Translations under genes and position numbers: made by a program
Notes under the pieces: model-generated
What the model saw: the letters and a program-made list of their open reading frames with translations, nothing else
What the model was told of the DNA's origin: nothing
The model's database searches: none
In this document: one piece after another, positions 1 to 5,816 of the stretch
How positions within the stretch are numbered: position 1 is the first letter of the stretch
How the letters are laid out: every line of letters begins with the position of its first letter
Source of the DNA: VBAS01 sp035318985
GTDB taxonomy: Bacteria > Bacteroidota > Bacteroidia > Chitinophagales > Chitinophagaceae
Direction of reading: 5' to 3'
NCBI GenBank assembly: GCA_035318985.1
Contig: DATHDP010000089.1
Location: 1-8,256 of the forward strand
DNA: 8,256 bases

Positions 1-706
1 GTTCAATAACATTTTTAGTTGCCAGCCATCGGCCTATTTCCGAATTCTGCCCGAACAGTTGCATATAGGGCTTGTTCATCAATTGTGCATGTTGTATGTA
101 ACGTTCCTGCACATAATCAAGTTCATCACTCATGTTCATGATCTCATGATTGCCTAATATATAGTGTACATAACCCCCGGCAGCTTTTGCTTTTTCCTCT
201 AAAGAATAAATAAGCCATAAAACTTCGGTAACCATTGTGCCCCTGTCCACAAAATCACCCACTAATACGAGATGGTCTTTTCCATAAGTCCAGTTGAAGT
301 TTTCGTCAATTACTCCGTTGCCCTGCAATAGTTTTCTAAACGCTCCAAAATTGCCTTCGATATCAGACATCACGAGCATTTTTTTTATTCCTTTGTACTC
401 TGATTTCTCTTCACTAAGTTTCTGTTTTAATTGTACGGTGAATGTTTTTCCTGGTACGTCAGTATTTACCTGTAGAGTAATGTTATTTTTCATGGTAGCG
501 GGAGTGCCGTCTGTTTTTACCGTTTTCGCTCCGGAATTATCTTCGATATACTTTACAAAAACAGAATCGTTGACATATAATACATATGGCCCATCAACAA
601 TTGCTGGGTCGGGAGCCTGCTTTCTCACGTAATTTTTTTCTTCTGCATTTTGACCAATGCAAAATGCAAACAATGTGGCAAATAAGATGGCATTTGTTTT
701 AATCAT
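1..706 (-). CDS. Exported PPP-type metallophosphoesterase, C-terminus cut by window edge
   Basis: Probable metal-dependent phosphoesterase of the calcineurin-like/PPP class, acting outside the cytoplasm; substrate unknown. The 235 visible residues begin with a Sec-type signal peptide (MIKTNAILFATLFAFCIG, residues 1-18) and continue with a domain of about 85 residues that I do not recognise. The catalytic domain follows, with SDIEGNF (114-120), GDFVDRG (150-156) and GNHE (185-188), which match the metal-binding motifs of the family. The first motif normally reads DxH; here residue 117 is Glu instead of His. The remaining His ligands of the C-terminal half lie beyond base 1. The start is the ATG at 706-704, the only one that gives a complete signal peptide. 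It is divergent from the Asp-box protein gene, with 179 bp between the starts. The family call is firm; enzyme specificity cannot be read. Confidence 0.9.
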   Translation of the reverse strand, partial: MIKTNAILFATLFAFCIGQNAEEKNYVRKQAPDPAIVDGPYVLYVNDSVFVKYIEDNSGAKTVKTDGTPATMKNNITLQVNTDVPGKTFTVQLKQKLSEEKSEYKGIKKMLVMSDIEGNFGAFRKLLQGNGVIDENFNWTYGKDHLVLVGDFVDRGTMVTEVLWLIYSLEEKAKAAGGYVHYILGNHEIMNMSDELDYVQERYIQHAQLMNKPYMQLFGQNSEIGRWLATKNVIE

Positions 707-765
707 AACTTTTGGTTTTCTCCAAAACGGTGGACAATAATCAGACCTTTTTCGATCCCGAATGG

Positions 766-797
766 TTGGGCAAAATAATAAATTAACACAATGTTTG
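766..797 (+). promoter_or_regulatory. Candidate Bacteroidota-type promoter for the Asp-box protein gene
   Basis: TTG at 766-768, a 21-bp spacer, then AATGTTTG at 790-797. This is one mismatch from the Bacteroidota -7 consensus TAnnTTTG, with an acceptable distance to the -33 TTG. It would start transcription near 803 and leave a leader of about 80 nt before the ATG at 886. It is a pattern match in AT-rich DNA only. A second box, TATATTTC at 862-869, lacks a -33 element and lies too close to the start codon. Confidence 0.35.
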
Positions 798-885
798 TTG
801 TAAAAAGGGCTGAACAATTTTCTACTCGACCACGAAAAACTCCCATTTTACAAATAAGATTTATATTTCAGTATAAATCATCATC

Positions 886-3800
886 ATGCCAAAACAATTC
901 CTGCTATTGGGCTTACTATTTATTGCATTTAATACTATCTCACAACCGGCAAAAGACACAACTGGTCTCAATAGTTATTTCAAGCCAGTAAAATGGAGAT
1001 GTATCGGCCCATTTCGTGGTGGCCGGTCAAATTGTGCAACAGGCGTTGTCGGTAACCCAAATGTTTATTACCAGGGGACCACAGGTGGTGGTCTTTGGAA
1101 GACTGATGATATGGGTATTACCTGGCGCAATGTTTCAGATGGATTTTTTAAAACTGGTTCCGTTGGTGCCGTAGCTGTTGCTGAGAGTGACCCGAATATT
1201 GTTTATGTAGGCATGGGCGAACATGCGGTGCGAGGTGTGATGACAAGTGGAGGTGATGGGATTTATAAATCAACTGATGCGGGGAAAACATGGAAAAAAA
1301 TTGGACTTGATCTTACGCAGCATATTGCTCGTATTGTTATTAACCCTAAAGATCCAAATATTGTTTATGTGGCTGCACAGGGGGCATTATACAGCAAATC
1401 AAAAGAACGAGGTATATATAGATCTGTTGATGGAGGCATCACCTGGAAAAATGTTTTATATGTAGATGAAAAAACCGGTTGTGCAGAAATATCAATGGAT
1501 ATGAATAATCCATCAATATTATATGCTGCTATGTGGGAACATGGTCGATTGCCATGGAAAGTCATTAGCGGTGGACCGGGAAGCGGGTTATATAAATCAA
1601 CTGATGCCGGAGAGCATTGGGAAAAGATGAATGAAGGATTGCCCAAAGAAATGGGCAAGATGTCAATAGCAGTATGTCGTTCTAATTCCGAAAAAGTATA
1701 TGCTTTGATCGAAAGCGATTTTGAAAAAGAAGCGGGTGGCTTGTATATGTCCGAGGACGCCGGCAAAAGCTGGAACCAGGTTTCAGATGATCATCATTTG
1801 ATACAAAGGGCATGGTACTATATTGAATTGTTTCCCGATCCTTTAAATGAAAACACATTATATGTGATGAGTGCTTCTGCATTTCGCTCTATTGATGGAG
1901 GCAAAACATGGGAAGATATTTCTAATACTCATGGAGATTATCATAATCTCTGGATCAATCCAACGAGCTCCAATAATATGATCATTTCTGATGATGGAGG
2001 TTCGGCTATAACATTTAACCAGGGAAAAACATGGAGCAGTCAAAATAATCAGCCTACTGCCCAATTCTATCGAATCAATGTAGACAACCAGTTTCCTTAT
2101 AATATTTATGGTGGACAACAGGACAATAGTTCAGTGAAGATAGCAAGCAGAGAACCGGGCGGTGGAGGTATTAACAATACTAGCTGGACTTATTCTGCCG
2201 GAGGAGAAAGTGCTTTTCTTGCATTTGATCCTGATGATCCGCAATTTGTTTTAGGAGGAAGTTACCAGGGCACTATTGAGGTTCTGAATACAAAAGCAAA
2301 AGCAAGTACAAATATTATGGCTGCGCCGATCCAGTATTTAACCCGTGATGCAAAAGACATGAAGTATCGTTATAACTGGAATGCGCCAATTATTTGGAGT
2401 AAACATGAGCCTGGTGTTTTTTATCATGGGTCACAATATTTATTGCGCACCGATGATATGGGAAAAACATGGAAAGAAGTTTCTCCAGACCTTACAAGAA
2501 ATGAAAAAGAAAAACAGGGCAAGCCAGGTGTTCCTTATACGAATGAAGCAGTAGGCGCAGAAAATTATGGAACACTTGCATATGTCATAGAATCTCCGCA
2601 TGAAAAAGGTGTGATATACACTGGGAGTGATGATGGGTATGTTTATTTAACAAAAGACAATGGTGCACATTGGGAAAATGTAACACCAGCAGGTTTACAG
2701 GAATGTTTAATAAATGCGATCGAAGTATCGCCATTTGATAAAGCGACGGCGTATATCGCAACAACAAGATATAAATTCAATGATCATACTCCCGGTCTAT
2801 ATAAAACAACTGACTATGGTAAAACATGGACTAAAATAAACACAGGGATCCCTAATAGTGCATTCACCAGGGTTGTTAGAGAAGATGTTACCAGGAGAGA
2901 CCTGCTTTTTGCCGGCACCGAAACTGGTATTTATATTTCATGGAACGGAGGAAAAAATTGGGAGCCATTTCAATTGAATATGCCCGTTACTCCAATTACT
3001 GATCTTCGCATTCACCAGGGAAATTTGATCGCAGCTACATCCGGTAGATCATTTTGGATTCTGGATGATTTGAGTTTGGTCCGGCAATATAAAAAAGACA
3101 CTACATTTTCAATCTTTGATCCTTCACCTGCCTATTTAATAAATGGAGGCAGCGAATTAGATCAAACTAATTTGGATTTTACTGGCCTGAATAGTTCACG
3201 AGGTGTCAACCCATCAAGTGGGGTAGTAATTTATTACCAGCTACCTGAATTAAAAAAAACAGACACATTGACAATGGAAATAAAGGATGCTTCAGGAAAT
3301 GTTGTTCATGTTTATAGTTCAAAAAAAGATAGCACCTATAAAAAATATGACGGCGGCCCGCCTGCAGAGTCAGTATTATCAACAACAAAAGGATTAAATC
3401 GTTTTGTATGGAATATGCGTTATTCAACTATGCCCGGTGTGCCGGATGCATATATTGAAAGTAGTTATAGGGGGCACAAGGCTGTTCCGGGAAAATATAC
3501 AGTTACCTTAAAAGCGGGCAAACAAAAAATTACAAAAGATGCGGTGATATTGGTAAATCCACTGTACCCCACTGATGCCGCCACTTACAAAGAGTACAAC
3601 ACCATTATGAGCAGTATGGAAAATGAATTAACAACAATGCATAAAATGATAAACAGTTTAAATGTAAAAAGAGAGCAGTTGGTGTCATTGCTTGCCTCAT
3701 TATCTGATACAAAATATACTGCATTGAAAGCTGAAGGAGATTCATTAGTGAAAAAAATGAAGGCATGGGATGAGGATATGATACAACGAAAAACAAAAGT

Positions 3801-4035
3801 GTATGACGATGCTGATAATTTCCCGGCAAAGTTTACGGCCAACTATCTATTTCTTATTAATCAAACTGAGAGTGATATTCCAAGAGTGAACCAGCCTTCT
3901 TTGGACAGGATGAAAGAACTGAATGCAGAGTGGGCAACACTTAAAGGCAGGGGAGTTGATCTCCTGGAAAAAAGTATTCCCGCATTTAATAAAAAATTAT
4001 GGGATGCAGGTGTAGGTGCCGTGTGGAAGAATTGA
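886..4035 (+). CDS. Secreted Asp-box (BNR/VPS10-sortilin-like) beta-propeller protein
   Basis: Large exported protein of 1049 residues, about the usual length for the Bacteroidota family often labelled glycosyl hydrolase or VPS10-domain protein. A signal peptide (MPKQFLLLGLLFIAFNTISQ, residues 1-20) is followed by the family-typical IGPFRGGRS at 40-48. Asp boxes of the form S/T-x-D-x-G-x-T-W recur at about 72-80, 128-136, 179-187, 237-245, 288-296, 334-342, 521-529, 588-596 and 640-648. Degenerate copies lie at 368-383 and 684-692. This spacing suggests two propellers. Residues about 780-890 look like a beta-sandwich (GLNRFVWNMRY, VPGKYTVTL) resembling FlgD/Ig-like domains. Residues 895-1049 are mostly helical. 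No sialidase FRIP motif and no T9SS sorting domain is visible, so a catalytic activity is not supported. Protein or glycan binding is equally likely. The ATG at 886 gives the full signal peptide. Confidence 0.93.
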   Translation: MPKQFLLLGLLFIAFNTISQPAKDTTGLNSYFKPVKWRCIGPFRGGRSNCATGVVGNPNVYYQGTTGGGLWKTDDMGITWRNVSDGFFKTGSVGAVAVAESDPNIVYVGMGEHAVRGVMTSGGDGIYKSTDAGKTWKKIGLDLTQHIARIVINPKDPNIVYVAAQGALYSKSKERGIYRSVDGGITWKNVLYVDEKTGCAEISMDMNNPSILYAAMWEHGRLPWKVISGGPGSGLYKSTDAGEHWEKMNEGLPKEMGKMSIAVCRSNSEKVYALIESDFEKEAGGLYMSEDAGKSWNQVSDDHHLIQRAWYYIELFPDPLNENTLYVMSASAFRSIDGGKTWEDISNTHGDYHNLWINPTSSNNMIISDDGGSAITFNQGKTWSSQNNQPTAQFYRINVDNQFPYNIYGGQQDNSSVKIASREPGGGGINNTSWTYSAGGESAFLAFDPDDPQFVLGGSYQGTIEVLNTKAKASTNIMAAPIQYLTRDAKDMKYRYNWNAPIIWSKHEPGVFYHGSQYLLRTDDMGKTWKEVSPDLTRNEKEKQGKPGVPYTNEAVGAENYGTLAYVIESPHEKGVIYTGSDDGYVYLTKDNGAHWENVTPAGLQECLINAIEVSPFDKATAYIATTRYKFNDHTPGLYKTTDYGKTWTKINTGIPNSAFTRVVREDVTRRDLLFAGTETGIYISWNGGKNWEPFQLNMPVTPITDLRIHQGNLIAATSGRSFWILDDLSLVRQYKKDTTFSIFDPSPAYLINGGSELDQTNLDFTGLNSSRGVNPSSGVVIYYQLPELKKTDTLTMEIKDASGNVVHVYSSKKDSTYKKYDGGPPAESVLSTTKGLNRFVWNMRYSTMPGVPDAYIESSYRGHKAVPGKYTVTLKAGKQKITKDAVILVNPLYPTDAATYKEYNTIMSSMENELTTMHKMINSLNVKREQLVSLLASLSDTKYTALKAEGDSLVKKMKAWDEDMIQRKTKVYDDADNFPAKFTANYLFLINQTESDIPRVNQPSLDRMKELNAEWATLKGRGVDLLEKSIPAFNKKLWDAGVGAVWKN

Positions 4036-4045
4036 GCATTGCTCA
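4033..4045 (+). repeat. Short inverted repeat at the stop codon of the Asp-box gene
   Basis: TGAGCA, T, TGCTCA forms a perfect palindrome that begins in the TGA stop codon. It can fold as a 5-bp stem with a 3-nt loop. No T-run follows, so it is not a convincing intrinsic terminator. It may stabilise or mark the 3' end of the transcript. Confidence 0.35.
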
Positions 4046-4058
4046 TTAACTAATACGT

Positions 4059-4078
4059 TGCAATAGAATACAATTGCA
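4059..4078. repeat. Inverted repeat TGCAAT-N8-ATTGCA
   Basis: Six-base arms at 4059-4064 and 4073-4078 are perfectly complementary across an 8-nt spacer. The element lies 23 nt after the stop codon of the Asp-box gene. It could be a weak RNA hairpin or an operator-like site. With arms this short, chance is a serious alternative. Confidence 0.25.
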
Positions 4079-4097
4079 TGGAACTCCCTCCTGCAAA

Positions 4098-4223
4098 ATG
4101 GGTACTATATTTAAAAGGCCCATTCTGGGCTTAATAGCCTATCTTCACCATGTGATTTTAAGTTTTACTGCATTTAGTATTTGGTCAATTCAAATTTTTA
4201 CTCTTCCCCTCAGTAACAGTTAG
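4098..4223 (+). CDS. Doubtful 41-residue hydrophobic small ORF
   Basis: An ATG-to-TAG frame lies between the Asp-box gene and the RRM gene. It begins MGTIFKRPILGLIAYLHH and continues with largely apolar residues to LPLSNS, so it could be one membrane-spanning helix after a short basic N-terminus (K6, R7). No Shine-Dalgarno sequence precedes it, which is uninformative in Bacteroidota. Random AT-rich DNA also gives hydrophobic short frames, and this one overlaps the hairpin at 4116-4132. I record it because nothing else occupies this spacer, but it is more likely non-coding. Confidence 0.15.
   Translation: MGTIFKRPILGLIAYLHHVILSFTAFSIWSIQIFTLPLSNS
4116..4132 (+). other. Hairpin in the spacer upstream of the RRM gene
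   Basis: AGGCCCA, TTC, TGGGCTT folds into seven pairs, including one G-U. On the plus strand no T-run follows, so it is not a classical terminator there, though it may help end the Asp-box transcript. The same CCCATT segment (4119-4124) is also complementary to AATGGG at 4097-4102. Two mutually exclusive stems are therefore possible. Confidence 0.35.
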
Positions 4224-4292
4224 TCTCCTTTTTACTTTTTTCTGTAAACTTCTTCACAGGTATTATTTTATTTATTTTAAAATTTTTGATTT

Positions 4293-4556
4293 ATGAACAT
4301 GTACGTTTCGAATTTAAGTTTTCACACAACAGATGAAGACCTGAACAAATTATTTTCTCAATTTGGCTCAGTGTCATCTGCCAAAGTTATCAGCGACCGT
4401 GAAACTGGTCGTAGCCGCGGTTTCGGTTTTGTTGAAATGGATTCTGATGAAGATGCTAAAAAAGCGATCGCAGGTCTTAACAACAAAGAAGTTGAAGGCA
4501 GAGCAATGTCTGTTTCGGTTGCAAAACCAAAGAAGACTGATAATAAAAGATGGTAA
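4293..4556 (+). CDS. Single-RRM RNA-binding protein
   Basis: An 87-residue protein that is almost entirely one RNA-recognition motif, so it should bind single-stranded RNA in the cytoplasm. RNP2 is MYVSNL (residues 3-8) and RNP1 is RGFGFVEM (42-49), with the aromatic positions that stack on bases intact (Y4, F44, F46). The loop DRETGRSRG before RNP1 is textbook for the family. A short basic tail (KPKKTDNKRW) follows the domain. Length and layout match the small RRM proteins common in Bacteroidota and cyanobacteria, where roles in post-transcriptional regulation or cold response have been described. The ATG at 4293 places two residues before RNP2, as is usual; the in-frame ATG at 4299 would cut into the first strand. 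No Shine-Dalgarno sequence is present. A structured 163-nt tail and an intrinsic terminator follow. Confidence 0.96.
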   Translation: MNMYVSNLSFHTTDEDLNKLFSQFGSVSSAKVISDRETGRSRGFGFVEMDSDEDAKKAIAGLNNKEVEGRAMSVSVAKPKKTDNKRW

Positions 4557-4561
4557 GCGAA

Positions 4562-4635
4562 AAGAGGATCTGCATTCCATTTCGTTTTACAAATAGTCAA
4601 CAATAGAATGGTCTGCGGATCTGCTCTTTGTTGAT
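4562..4635 (+). ncRNA. Structured RNA element downstream of the RRM gene, possible pseudoknot
   Basis: Left arm 4562-4583 pairs with right arm 4607-4630 in three helices. AAAGAG pairs with CTCTTT (6 bp), GATCTGCA with TGCGGATC (8 bp, one G-U) and CCATTT with GAATGG (6 bp, one G-U). A 2-nt bulge (4623-4624) and a 2x2 internal loop interrupt the stem. Inside the 23-nt loop, TCAACAA (4598-4604) is exactly complementary to TTGTTGA (4629-4635), which overlaps and follows the right arm. This permits either an H-type pseudoknot or a competing hairpin. The element starts 5 nt after the RRM stop codon, so it is at least a folded 3'UTR. It might be a separate small RNA ending at the terminator at 4681-4719. 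I do not recognise a known RNA family. Confidence 0.45.
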
Positions 4636-4645
4636 ATGCCCGGAG

Positions 4646-4659
4646 CTTGCTTGTAAGCA
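4646..4659 (+). other. Small hairpin between the structured element and the terminator
   Basis: GCTTG (4646-4650) and TAAGC (4655-4659) pair with one G-U and a 4-nt loop. They are flanked by CCGG at 4641-4644 and CCGG at 4667-4670, which can also pair with each other. The helix is weak alone, but it leaves little of the RRM downstream region unpaired. Confidence 0.3.
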
Positions 4660-4680
4660 TTTAGGCCGGAAATAATTTTT

Positions 4681-4719
4681 ATTGAGAACAATTTAATAAT
4701 CTTGTTCTCAATTTTTTTT
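4681..4719 (+). terminator. Strong intrinsic terminator of the RRM transcript
   Basis: ATTGAGAACAA (4681-4691) and TTGTTCTCAAT (4702-4712) form a perfect 11-bp stem around a 10-nt loop, running directly into eight T residues (4712-4719). This is the clearest terminator in the window. It would end the RRM mRNA about 163 nt after its stop codon. It lies only 7 nt before the ATG of the next plus-strand gene, so it may also act as an attenuator or translational block for that gene. Confidence 0.85.
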
Positions 4720-4726
4720 GCAAAAA

Positions 4727-5197
4727 ATGAAAGCATCTACTATAAATGAATTAAAACAGGAGTTGGCAAACTCGCCTGCTCCTGCTCTTGTCGATCTTTG
4801 TCTTCGCCTGGCCCGGTTTAAAAAAGAGAACAAAGAATTACTGACATATTTACTTTTTGAAGCTCATGATACCCCCGCATATATAAAAGCTGTGAAGGAA
4901 GAAATGGCATTACAGTTTGCAGATATTAATAAAAGCAATGTTTATTTTGTAAAAAAGACATTGCGAAAAATTCTTCGTTCCGCTAAGAAATATATCCGGT
5001 ACAGTGGTCTCGCGATCGTGGAGGTTGAACTGCTTATTTATTTCTGTGAATCGATGAAAGAGTTGAATGTTTCAATAGATAAAAACCCTGTTCTTCATAA
5101 TATTTATCAAAACCAACTAAAGAACATAAACAAAGCGATGAAAGGGCTACATGAAGACCTGCAGTATGATTATTTGAGAGCTGTTAAAAATTTATAA
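4727..5197 (+). CDS. Basic, mostly helical protein of unknown function
   Basis: A 156-residue protein with no signal peptide, so probably cytoplasmic. It begins MKASTINELKQEL, followed by LVDLCLRLARFKKENKELLTY (21-41), a strongly basic segment at 76-92 (KKTLRKILRSAKKYIR) and an apolar helix with acidic residues at 95-109. The pattern of an N-terminal L/E-rich helix, an RFK-x-x-KE-like motif and a basic KY-I segment before a helix near E99/E101 recalls DUF6155-type proteins of Bacteroidota, but that link is tentative. The ATG at 4727 is chosen. A TTG three codons upstream (4718) lies inside the terminator T-run and is implausible. The next gene follows after 35 nt on the same strand, suggesting co-transcription. 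I can assign no function; the basic segment would fit nucleic-acid or acidic-partner binding. Confidence 0.8.
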   Translation: MKASTINELKQELANSPAPALVDLCLRLARFKKENKELLTYLLFEAHDTPAYIKAVKEEMALQFADINKSNVYFVKKTLRKILRSAKKYIRYSGLAIVEVELLIYFCESMKELNVSIDKNPVLHNIYQNQLKNINKAMKGLHEDLQYDYLRAVKNL

Positions 5198-5232
5198 AAA
5201 CCTAATAAATACTCCTGTTAACTTTATTCGTA

Positions 5233-5769
5233 ATGAGTTCCGAACAAGTAATTGATAGAACAAAAAAATGGATCATTGATGTAGTTATTGGTTGTAACTT
5301 CTGTCCATTTGCCGCTAATGTTGTAAAGCAGCAAACCATATTTTATAAGGCAGAGGAAAATACAGAGTTGGAAACTTGTCTTGCTTCCTTCGTTCTCGAA
5401 ATGGAAAGATTGGATAATGATCCGACCATTGAAACCAGTTTTCTCATTTTCCCAAATGCATTTCAACAATTTGATGATTACCTTGACCTGGTTTCACTTG
5501 CGGAAGAACTTTTAAAAAGAAAGGGTTATGAAGGCGTTTACCAGGTTGCAAGTTTTCATCCATTATATCTTTTTGCCAATTCAGATGAGAATGATCCTGC
5601 CAATTATACAAACAGGTCGATCTATCCTATGCTTCAATTATTGCGGGAAGAAAGTATCGACAAAGCATTAGCAAATTATAAAGACCCCGGGAGTATACCG
5701 GTTCGTAATATTAATTTTGCAAAGGAAAAAGGGTTAGCTTATATGAAGATGTTACGGGATGCTTTGTAA
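5233..5769 (+). CDS. DUF1415 family protein
   Basis: A 178-residue protein, normal length for DUF1415, a widespread bacterial family of unknown biochemical function. Three family hallmarks are visible: GCNFCPFA at 20-27 with a C-x-x-C pair (C21, C24), FHPLYLF at 108-114, and TNRSIYPMLQLLREESI at 126-142. The conserved cysteines and the FHP and TNRS-YP motifs suggest a metal or small-molecule site, but that is inference. No signal peptide is present, so it is presumably cytoplasmic. The ATG at 5233 places the first helix (VIDRTKKWI) as in family members. The gene lies 35 nt after the upstream unknown gene and 47 nt before the WD40 gene, all on one strand, so an operon is possible. No separate promoter is clear in the 35-nt gap. 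Confidence 0.88.
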   Translation: MSSEQVIDRTKKWIIDVVIGCNFCPFAANVVKQQTIFYKAEENTELETCLASFVLEMERLDNDPTIETSFLIFPNAFQQFDDYLDLVSLAEELLKRKGYEGVYQVASFHPLYLFANSDENDPANYTNRSIYPMLQLLREESIDKALANYKDPGSIPVRNINFAKEKGLAYMKMLRDAL

Positions 5770-5794
5770 TTTTCGAATTGGTACTTGATTTTTG
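5763..5794 (+). promoter_or_regulatory. Candidate promoter for the WD40 membrane protein gene
   Basis: TTTG at 5763-5766, a 20-bp spacer, and GATTTTTG at 5787-5794, one mismatch from TAnnTTTG. It overlaps the last codons of the DUF1415 gene and would give a leader of about 15 nt before the ATG at 5817. It suggests the WD40 gene may have its own start site even if upstream read-through occurs. Pattern match only. Confidence 0.35.
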
Positions 5795-5816
5795 TGGACA
5801 ATAAAATTATTCAATA

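Noticed and set aside
294..632. 112-codon plus-strand frame opposite the phosphoesterase
   Set aside because: The minus strand encodes canonical metallophosphoesterase motifs over the same bases; the plus frame is rich in S, F and P, as expected for an antisense shadow.
886..4035. Annotation as sialidase or glycosyl hydrolase
   Set aside because: Asp boxes are structural and occur in non-enzymes; no catalytic motif is visible, so only the propeller fold is claimed.
1365..4046. Several minus-strand open frames of 60-133 codons opposite the Asp-box gene
   Set aside because: They are antisense shadows of a long, clearly coding gene, with low-complexity, non-domain-like translations.
4221..4260. 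Pyrimidine-rich tract ending in CACAGG, resembling a eukaryotic 3' splice site
   Set aside because: The context is bacterial, no matching donor is present, and the neighbouring genes are uninterrupted; it is chance in AT-rich leader DNA.
4358..4660. 100-codon minus-strand frame across the RRM gene and its downstream hairpin
   Set aside because: It is opposite a certain RRM gene, its translation matches no recognisable fold, and the overlap with the palindromic region explains the open frame.
4718..4726. TTG start three codons upstream of the 156-residue gene
   Set aside because: It lies within the T-run of the terminator and adds only M-Q-K; the ATG at 4727 is a normal start.
730..5804. Shared 11-mer GTGGACAATAA at 730-740 and 5794-5804, upstream of two plus-strand genes
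   Set aside because: Several 11-mers are expected to repeat by chance in a window of this size, and the two copies sit at very different distances from the starts.
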